The position numbers and the translations under genes were made by a program. From contig JAQCBH010000004.1 in the NCBI GenBank assembly GCA_027621365.1, positions 1 through 64,000 of the forward strand: 64,000 nucleotides of DNA, written 5' to 3'. How positions within the stretch are numbered: the stretch's first letter is position 1; the number at the start of each line of letters is the position of its first letter. Below, one piece after another: positions 16,343 to 25,400 of the stretch. The stretch comes from Bacteroidota bacterium. GTDB taxonomy: Bacteria > Bacteroidota > Bacteroidia > NS11-12g > UBA955. Under the pieces are notes generated by a model. It was not told where the DNA came from and ran no database searches. It was given only the letters and a program-made list of their open reading frames with translations.

Positions 16343-18538
16343 TTAGAATCGATCGATATGGAAAGTCGTTCTTCGGTTGAGCGCGTGCTGCGTTTCTGAA
16401 CAGGGCACTCCATCAGGACAAGGAACGGCAAGTTGAGTTTCTCCCACCCAAGTAGAACGAAAACGACTGGAAGGAAGGTTGTGTTTGGTCAACATGTAGT
16501 TCAATGCAGAACGCGTGCGTCGCATCGATAAATTCTGGTTGTACAAATCGCTAGCGCGAGCATCGGTGTGCGAGCGCAGTTCCACAACCACGTAGGAATA
16601 TTCCTTCATGAATCGAGCCAATTGATCCAAACTCTCTTTGTCTGCAGCATCCAATTCGGTGCGATCCAATTCGTAATAAACAGGACCGATACCCAAGTCA
16701 GACCCCAGCAAATCACCCTTTACCATGGGGGTCAGTTGAACCTCTACAACTCCAGTATCCAATACAGACTGGCGTACTTTGACCACCTTTGAGTAGTAGC
16801 CTCTGCGCTCCATTTTAATTTTACGCAAAGGATCATTCGCAGCAGGACTAACAGAAGAGCCACTGGCTGTTCCAGTTGAATTGGCGCCATTCGCAGTATT
16901 CCCGTTGGTTGAAGATCCTGCATTATTCAATCCTGAAGCATTGCCTGAAGCGGCCGTCGAAGAACCAGAGGTATTACCGGCTTGGTTGGAACCAGTACCA
17001 TTAGCGGCAGTTCCAGAAGCGGGAGGAGTACCAGAGGCTCCATTTGTGTTAGCAGTGGCTGCATTCCCCATTGGATTTTCATCAGACTCATCTTCATCAA
17101 TGAACGTCGCCTTGAAGGCTGCTACTTTTTGACCGTCCAACTCGTTGACGACACGAATTTCTGGATTCGCCACTGGCTTGGTCTTCACCACTGGGGTTTC
17201 GACTTTCACATCGTTCTGAGCAACAACAGGCTCGTCCAGGACGAATGGATCAAAACCATTTCGTGGACCAGCAGTAGCCTGAATGGCATAAATATCATCC
17301 ATATAAGTTCCGGCCACGCGATTGCTACTCAGGCTAATCCAGCCAGCAGCCATGGAAAAACCAAAATCATCGTACTCGGAATTGAATCGACCGGGCAAAC
17401 GCTTGAATTCACCGGTTTGCAAATGGAATTGAAACAGATCCAAGCCCCCTTTACCATAATGGCCTTCTGAAGAAAACACCAATACTTCATCGGTCAAAAA
17501 GAAAGGGAAATTCTCCCTTAGTGAGGTATTGATTTGAGCGCCCAATGAACGAACATTGGTCACCTCAAATTTGCCCATTTCACAGCTAACAACATCAGCC
17601 AGAAAAATATCAGATTGCCCGATGGAACCGAACCCGTTGCTAGCAAAGGCAGCCAACTTACCGTTGGGTGAAATGACCATACTGGAAACAGAAATGTTGG
17701 GGTCGTTGATATTCAAGGATGTCGCCACCCATTTTGAACCATCCCAATCGGAACGGTATACTTCAAACAAGCGCTCGTTGTTTTGATTGAATTCTTCGGC
17801 ATTCTGTGTATACAGCAGGGCGTTGCGCTCGGGCCAATACTGCGAAGGTTGATGGTGCAAATAAGTGGCCAAATCAGGGTTCAAACGATGGGCATCCTGA
17901 ATGTACAATTGCTTTTTACTATCGGCATCATCGGCTTGCAGCACTCCCAATTTGGAATCAAACAAAGCATAGTACGGACGATCAAAGACCGAACTCTTTT
18001 TGCGATCCAACAATACATCGGCATTGGCTGAATACAAGGCTACCAAGCCCTCGCCTTCACCTTGAGCCAAGACCAAACCATAGGCACCATAGGCTTTGGG
18101 ATCCAACAAGGTCTGAAAGGATTCCATGTTCCAGAAAGACTCTGTAACTTCGGTAGTATAAAAGGCGTTTACGGCCGTTGAGTAACCATTGGCTTTTGCT
18201 TTGTCAAGCAATATTTTAGCCGTGCTAACATTGCCCATTCTCAAATGAGCCAAAGCCGCATAAAAGCGATCTTCGTCGTTGTAGCGATCGGCATAATTGG
18301 CTTGCAAATGTTCAAATGCCGCCAGCGCTTTACCAGCATCTTGAACCAACAAATAAGACAGAGCCAAATCGTGCTGGGCCTCGTAGTTTTTATTCCTGGC
18401 CTGTGTTGATGAACCGTTCGCATGAATGACTTCAGCAAATTCTAAGTTCTTCGCATCGGTGCTATAAAAAGTTTGGGCCATAGCCAACCCACAGGCTGTG
18501 TAGCCTAATAAAAAAGAAACAATTTTCTTCATGTGCAT
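16343..18538 (-). CDS. OmpA-family protein with TPR and PD40 propeller, PorE-like
   Basis: This 731-residue envelope protein has a signal peptide (ends near GLAMAQ), TPR-like helices (about 50-130), a PD40/WD40-like propeller (about 200-430: MVISPNGKLAAFASNGFGSIGQSDIF, FFLTDEVLVFSSEGHYGKGGLDLFQF), a carboxypeptidase-regulatory-like segment (about 465-610) and a C-terminal OmpA domain (SHTDARASDLYNQNLSMRRT, about 655-675) that should bind peptidoglycan. The same domain order is known for PorE of the type IX secretion system. A Gly/Ser/Asn/Thr-rich run of about 65 residues is inserted in the regulatory-like segment. It ends the operon giant protein-PorP/SprF-OmpA. A second ATG at 18532 is an equally good start. 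Confidence 0.9.
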   Translation of the reverse strand: MHMKKIVSFLLGYTACGLAMAQTFYSTDAKNLEFAEVIHANGSSTQARNKNYEAQHDLALSYLLVQDAGKALAAFEHLQANYADRYNDEDRFYAALAHLRMGNVSTAKILLDKAKANGYSTAVNAFYTTEVTESFWNMESFQTLLDPKAYGAYGLVLAQGEGEGLVALYSANADVLLDRKKSSVFDRPYYALFDSKLGVLQADDADSKKQLYIQDAHRLNPDLATYLHHQPSQYWPERNALLYTQNAEEFNQNNERLFEVYRSDWDGSKWVATSLNINDPNISVSSMVISPNGKLAAFASNGFGSIGQSDIFLADVVSCEMGKFEVTNVRSLGAQINTSLRENFPFFLTDEVLVFSSEGHYGKGGLDLFQFHLQTGEFKRLPGRFNSEYDDFGFSMAAGWISLSSNRVAGTYMDDIYAIQATAGPRNGFDPFVLDEPVVAQNDVKVETPVVKTKPVANPEIRVVNELDGQKVAAFKATFIDEDESDENPMGNAATANTNGASGTPPASGTAANGTGSNQAGNTSGSSTAASGNASGLNNAGSSTNGNTANGANSTGTASGSSVSPAANDPLRKIKMERRGYYSKVVKVRQSVLDTGVVEVQLTPMVKGDLLGSDLGIGPVYYELDRTELDAADKESLDQLARFMKEYSYVVVELRSHTDARASDLYNQNLSMRRTRSALNYMLTKHNLPSSRFRSTWVGETQLAVPCPDGVPCSETQHALNRRTTFHIDRF

Positions 18539-18543
18539 TCTTT

Positions 18544-19476
18544 TTAGAAGAATCGAGGAACGGGTACCCGTCCTTGCGTCTTGTATGGTATCTGATACTG
18601 AACGCCAAACTCATGTGAACCCATGGTTGCTCCGTTGAAACGATTCAAACGGTAATCATAGGAATACAGGACTCGGAAATTCTCGGCCAAAACTGCGTTA
18701 ACCATCAATCCCACATCACCCTCGGTGCGGTAAAATGTACCCAAACTCAAATTCTCATTGAGAATGGCATGCACATTCACATCCAACTGAGTGGGAACTC
18801 CGTTGGTCATTTTCACCTGTGTGGTCGGTTTGATTTTCAAGGTTGGGCCCGCATCAAGCACTATTCCACCTGAAATGAAATAGTGCATTTGGGTCGCATA
18901 GGCGACATCAACTTGGTTCTGAATGTCTTCCTTAACGAAAACCATTCGAGGGGAACTGAAAGCCACAAACGACTTTTCATTGTACAAGTAAATGCCGAAC
19001 CCGGTCATGGGGGCTGTGATGGAATAATCTTGACTGAAAGAGCCATCACCAGGATTGTTCAACACCAACTTGGACATTTCCAATCGGTAATTGAACAAAC
19101 CGGCACGCAAACCAACGGCCATACGCCAATCGGCATTCAAACTCTTGTGATAGGCCAAGTTCAATCCCACATGGGTCTCTCCCAAGGGAGAGGCCTGCTG
19201 GAATTTTCCAATGGTACCGCTTTGGATGTTCAAGCCCAAAGCCACGTCTTTCCCAACTGGACTGTGAATCGCCAAGTTGTTGTATACAGGGGCTCCTGGC
19301 CAGTCAGTCCATTGAGTTCTGCGCATAGCCAAAGCCGTAAATGTACGTGGGGTGCCTGCGTACGCCGGATTCATAGCCAGCGAGTTCAGGTCGTAATGGG
19401 TGTACATCTGCTCCTGTTGCGCCATGGCAACAGAAGCAGACAATCCCAAAACCGCAGTGAATATGATATTCTTCAT
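18544..19476 (-). CDS. PorP/SprF family type IX secretion outer-membrane protein
   Basis: This 310-residue predicted beta-barrel has signal peptide MKNIIFTAVLGLSASVAMAQ and the family opening QMYTHYDLNSLAMNPAYAGTPRTFTALAMRRTQW. PorP/SprF proteins cooperate with T9SS substrates carrying type B C-terminal signals and are usually encoded just behind such a substrate. That is the case here: the giant surface protein gene ends nine bases before this start. Alternating-residue strands run to the end (SHEFGVQYQIPYKTQ). It is probably specific for the giant protein. Confidence 0.95.
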   Translation of the reverse strand: MKNIIFTAVLGLSASVAMAQQEQMYTHYDLNSLAMNPAYAGTPRTFTALAMRRTQWTDWPGAPVYNNLAIHSPVGKDVALGLNIQSGTIGKFQQASPLGETHVGLNLAYHKSLNADWRMAVGLRAGLFNYRLEMSKLVLNNPGDGSFSQDYSITAPMTGFGIYLYNEKSFVAFSSPRMVFVKEDIQNQVDVAYATQMHYFISGGIVLDAGPTLKIKPTTQVKMTNGVPTQLDVNVHAILNENLSLGTFYRTEGDVGLMVNAVLAENFRVLYSYDYRLNRFNGATMGSHEFGVQYQIPYKTQGRVPVPRFF

Positions 19477-19484
19477 GGGTTGTT

Positions 19485-22400
19485 TTATCGTTTGATGTAA
19501 AGGTTTCCAGAGATAGGATCCTTGATGAATTGAGGTTCACCCGTCCCATTGAATTCAAAGAGCAGGAAGTAGACGTTTTCAGGCAAGGGTCCTTGACCGA
19601 TGCTGAATGTCTTTCCATTGTATACACCATCCCAATCGTTCTGGTATCCGCGTGGAGATTCGTATACAATCTGACCCCAACGGTTGAAGACCGTCAATTT
19701 GGCTTGGGGGTAGTTCTTCAAGCCTTTGATGTACAACACATCGTTGGTACCGTCACCGTTGGGTGAGAATCCTTCTGGAATGAACACCTGCGGATCTCGC
19801 CAATCAGGAATGCCATTCTTGTCGCGATCACCGGTTCCTTCGGTCGCGTCATCGACTTCGTCGTTATCGGAATCCAAATCACGCCAATCACCAATGCCAT
19901 CACCGTCTGTATCTACATCGGTTTCGATTTCATCACTGATGCCGTCATCGTCAGAATCCAAGTCGCGCCAATCGCCTACGCCGTCACCATCGGTATCGAT
20001 GTCAGTTTCGATTTCGTCGCTGATTCCGTCGTTGTCAGAATCCAAATCGCGCCAGTCGCCTTTGCCATCGCTATCGGTGTCGACAGGGAACTTGGTGGGA
20101 CCGCGCTCAATCCAATCCAAAATTCCGTCTTCGTCTGCATCGATGTCTTTGTAATCAGGCAAGGCGTCGGCATCGGTGAAGATTTCCGCGTATCCGCCGG
20201 CAGCAATAACAGGGACACCGTTTGCATCGACCACAGGAGCACCTGTTCCGGCAATACCGTCCAAATCTGGATCAGAGCCGTCTACCTCAATGATGTCATC
20301 GATGGTGTCGTCATCGGTATCCAAGTCTTTGTAGTTAGGTGTACCGTCACCGTCCAAGTCAAGCTCGGTGCTTTGACCTTCGTTTTCAACAATATCCAAA
20401 ATACCGTCGTTGTCTACGTCCAAGTCGCGCCAGTCTCCTACTCCATCACCATCGGTGTCAAAGTCGGTTTCGATGTCGTCACCCAAGCCGTCGTTGTCGG
20501 TATCTAGATCTCGCCAGTCTCCGGTTCCGTCACCATCGGTGTCGCGATCGGTTTCGATCTGGTCGCTGATACCATCGTTATCGGAATCCAAATCGCGCCA
20601 GTCACCCGTACCATCACCGTCTGTGTCTACATCGGTCTCAATCTGATCGCTGATGCCGTCATTGTCTGTATCCAAATCGCGCCAATCACCGGTACCATCA
20701 CCATCGGTGTCGATGTCGGTCTCGATCTGATCGCTGATGCCGTCGTTATCGGAATCCAAATCACGCCAATCACGAGTTCCATCGCTGTCGGTATCAACCG
20801 GATCTTTGGACGGGCCACGCTCTACGCTATCTAGGATTCCATCATTGTCGGTATCGAGATCTTTGTAGTCAGGCTGAGCATCGGCATCGGTAAATACTTC
20901 GGCGTACCCGCCGTTAGCAATGGTCGGAACACCGTTAGCGTCTACGACGGCAGGTCCGTTTCCTGCTATTCCATCAAAATCAGGATCGTTTCCGTCAACT
21001 TCAACCACATCGTCGAAGCCATCGTTGTCGGTATCCAAATCTTTGTAATCAGGCGTGCCATCCAAATCCAGATCCAGGAGATAGTCTTTTCCTTCGTTCT
21101 CGACCACATCCAAAATGCCGTCGTTGTCGGAATCCAAATCCATGAAGTCGTAAACTCCGTCTCCGTCTTTGTCATCAGAACCTTCGATGTAGTCAGGTAT
21201 TGAATCGTTGTCAGAATCGCGAATCAACACCAAAACTCTTGTGCGAACAGGCCCTGTGGTATTGCCGTTCTTGTCGGTCACCCAAACATCGACATCTACC
21301 CAACCCGTATCGTTCAAGGTGAAGGTGTATTGGCTGACCAAGGTATCAATGGTACCGCAGTTGTCGGTTATGCTGGCAATCACGTCAACATTCACCATGC
21401 TGGCTTTGGCCGCCGTATCCAACCAAACGGTATGGGTTTTGGTTACAACCACAGGCTTCATGGTATCCAATACGGTTACATTGTAGGCCGCAAAGGCGCT
21501 GTTGCCTGAGTAGTCAGTAGCGATCAACATCAAATTGTGCACCCCGGTATCCGAGCAATCGAAACTGCTGTCTACAATGTTGTATTCACGAATCGAGCAG
21601 TTGTCGAACGAACCATTGTTGATCAAGGTATAGTTCGTACTTACAACCCCATTGACATCGAGGTAAACCGTGATGTCTTGTGCTTTCACCGTAGGTGCAC
21701 TGGTATCAAATACACGTACCGTAGCGGTAGCGGTCTGGGTATTCCCTGAACCGTCTACGGCAGTCAAAGTCACTACATTGAACTTACCCGTATCAGCGCA
21801 GCTGAAGGTCGATGGATTGACACTGAGACTCTTGATGCCACAGTTGTCGCTGGATGCATTGTCAATGTCAGCCGCAGTGAAGCTCACTTGGCCATTGGCA
21901 TCTAGTGCCAACACCAAGTTCTTTGTTAACACAATGGGCTTCGTAGTATCGGATACAGTCACGTAAGCGTGAGCCGTGTCGGTATTGCCAGAGCCGTCTA
22001 CAGCGGTCAATATTACCTTGTTCACCCCTGTATCGGAACAAGTGAAGCTAGAAGGACTTACGCTCAAGCTCTTGATGCCGCAGTTGTCATTCGAACCGCT
22101 GTTGACGTCAGAAGCGGTGATGCTAACCGCACCCGTTGCATCTAGGCTTATGCTGATGTTTTGGGTAATGGCAGTTGGCTTGGTCACGTCTTTCACAGTC
22201 ACGTAAGCGTGAGCCGTGTCGGTATTGCCAGAGCCGTCTACAGCGGTCAATATTACCTTGTTCACCCCTGTATCGGAACAAGTGAAGCTAGAAGGACTTA
22301 CGCTCAAGCTCTTGATGCCGCAGTTGTCGTTGGTACCGTTGTTCACGTCAGCAGCGGTGATGCTGATGCTGCCGCTGGCGTTCAAGTTCACGGTGATGTT

Positions 22401-25400
22401 CTTGGTGATCGCTGTGGGCTTGGTTACGTCTTGAATGGTCACATTCACTGTAGATGTGCTTGTGTTACCATTCACATCATAAACTGTAACCGTCACAACA
22501 TTGACCCCAGTATCATTGCAATCAAAGGTCGAATCGCTCAATACAAACTTCTGAATACCACAAGCATCGCTGCTTCCGTTGTCGATGTCTGACCAGGTGA
22601 TGCTAGCAGCACCAGTGGCATTCAAGTACACCGTTGCATTCTTCGCTGATGGAATGGGGCTACGAGCGTCTACTACGGTTACTGTAGCTGTCGTGCTAGC
22701 ATTGTTTCCATTTTTATCAGTAACCGTCATAGTTACTGTTTTAGATCCAACCTCAGAGCAATCAAACGTGGAATCGCTGAGTTTATAATCAACAATTTCA
22801 CAGTTATCGCTGGAACCATTGTCCATATCTGTATAGTTGATACTAGCACTACCGCTAGCATTCAAGTATACCGTAACGTTCTTGGCAGAAGCTACTGGAT
22901 TTGTGTAATCACCATTGACCAAAGTGATATTGGTTGATGCATTATTGATTACCGTACATCCTTTGGAATCTGATACAGCAATCTTGTATGGGCCCTTGGA
23001 CAAACCAGTAAATGATCCAGTATTCTGGTAGCTTGTACCGGAGTCAATGCTATAGGTCAATGTGTTTCCTCCTGCAGCCGTAATGGTGATAGTACCATCA
23101 GACGCCAAGTCACAAGAAGGATCTGTATAAGTTACTGAAGAGATTGTGGCAGCAGCGGGTTCTGTAATGGAAATGCTCGCTTTACTTGCCGTACATCCGT
23201 TTGCATCAGTAACTGATACACTGTAGATACCAGCAGCGAAATTGCTCGGATCTTCAACTGAGGAAGTGTAAGAGCCTGTTCCTGTCCAAGCAAAAGTGTA
23301 TGGAGTGGTTCCGCCAGTGACGGTGATATCAGCCGTACCATCGCTACCTCCGTTACAAGAAACCGGGGTTGTGGTTACAGTAGATGATACGCTCAACGCG
23401 GCAGCAGGCTCAGTGATCGTTACACTCAAGGTCTGGGTGCAGTTGTTGGCATCCTTTACTGTGATAGTATAAGTTCCAGCCGCCAAGCTGCCGAAGGTGG
23501 AGCTTGCGCCGTAACTGCCTGTGCCGATCTTATACGTGTAGGGGCTGGTTCCGCCTCCGGCTGTTACCGTTACTGAACCTGTAGAATTGCCGTAACAGGC
23601 CACATTCGTTTGGCTGCCGTTACTCAAGGTCAAGGCCGTAGGCGAGCCTACCACTACGCTTGAGTTGGTCGAAGTACAGCTTTTGGCATCGGTTACTACT
23701 ACGGTGTAGGTGCCCGCTGACAAGCCAGTGATGTCTTCTGTTGTTGCACTGTAGCTAGATGGGCCGCTCCAGGCATACGTGTAGGGAGTAGTACCACCGC
23801 TTACGGTGATATCAGCAGCTCCGTCAGTTCCACCATTACAGCTTACATCTGTTACCGATACGCTGCTAGAGCTCAACGCGGCAGGTTGGGTAATCGTCAC
23901 ACTCAAAGTACCCGTACAGCCTTGGGCATCTTTTGCCGTGATGGTATAAGTACCGGCGGCCAAGCCACTGAAAGTAGCGCTTGAAGCAAAGGAACCTGAA
24001 CCGATTTGATAGGTATAAGAACCAGAACCACCGCTAGCAGAAACCGTTACGGCACCGGTTGAGTTTCCGTTACAAAGAACATTGGTTTGGCTAGAGTTCG
24101 TTACAGAAACAGCTGTTGGCTCTGTCACTACCACACTAGCATTGACAGCTGTACATGAGTTGGCATCGGTAACTGTTACAGAATATGTTCCAGCGCTCAA
24201 TCCCGTAATACTAGCATTCGTTGAACCCGTGCTCCAAGAGTAGGTATACGTTCCTGTTCCGCCACTTGGCGAAGAGGCGGCAGAACCGTCGTTAGAACCA
24301 TTACAAGTCAAGTTGGTCACAGTGACTGAACTTGCGCTCAAAGCAGTAGGCTGAGTAACGGTCACACTATTATTGGTGGAAGTACAGCCACTGGCATCCG
24401 TTACTGTCACAGAGTAAGTGCCAGCTGACAAACCAGTAATGTCTTCTGAAGTAGAATTGTAGCTAAATGGTCCGCTCCAGGCATACGTGTATGGAGTAGT
24501 ACCACCGCTTACAGTGATATCGGCTGCACCATTACTTCCACCATTACAACTTACATGGGTAATGGCAACACTGCTTGAACTCAAAGCAGCCGCTGGCTGG
24601 GTAATGGTTACGCTCAAGGTTTGCGTACAGTTGTTCGCATCTTGTGCTGTAATGGTATAAGTTCCTGCGGCAAGACCGGTGAAGGTTGCGCTAGAACCGT
24701 ATGTTCCAGTTCCGATTTTATAGGTGTAAGGACTCGTTCCACCGGCAGCAGCCACAGTAACTGCACCGGTAGAATTTCCATAACACAATACGTTGGTTTG
24801 GCTAGAGTTGCTCAAGCTCAAGGCAGCAGTAGGCTCCGTCAAGGTAGCACTGGTAGTAGCCGTACAGCTGTTGCCGTCAGTAACGGTTACATTGTAAGTA
24901 CCGGCTGCCAAGCTTGAAATGTCTTCGGTTGTAGCCGTGTAACTGTTTGGTCCAGTCCAGGCATAAGACAGCGTGGCTGTTCCACTGGCGGTCAAATTGA
25001 TCGATCCCGTAGATGCACCATAACATCCAACGTTTGTTGAAGATGCTATTGTTGCTGTGGGGTTCGCATTTACTGTAATAGAAACAGTATTGGAGTATTG
25101 AACCGAACTGGCGGCATCGGTTACTTTTCTGCGGTAATCGGTGCTTGAGGTCAATCCAGAAGAGAACGAATAAGTGGCAGATGTAGCACCGCTTATGTCA
25201 GTCCAAGATGATCCACCAGCAGAAGTTGACTGCCATTGATAGCTCAATGTACCCGTTCCACCTGAAGCAGCTACACTGGATGTGAAACTAGAAGGCGTCG
25301 CTCCAGAACAAATGGTTTGGTTGCTAGCTACAGTTCCACCTGACAAAGATGAAGTCACGGTTATGGCTGATGTAGCTGTTCCGGTACAACCGTTGGCATC

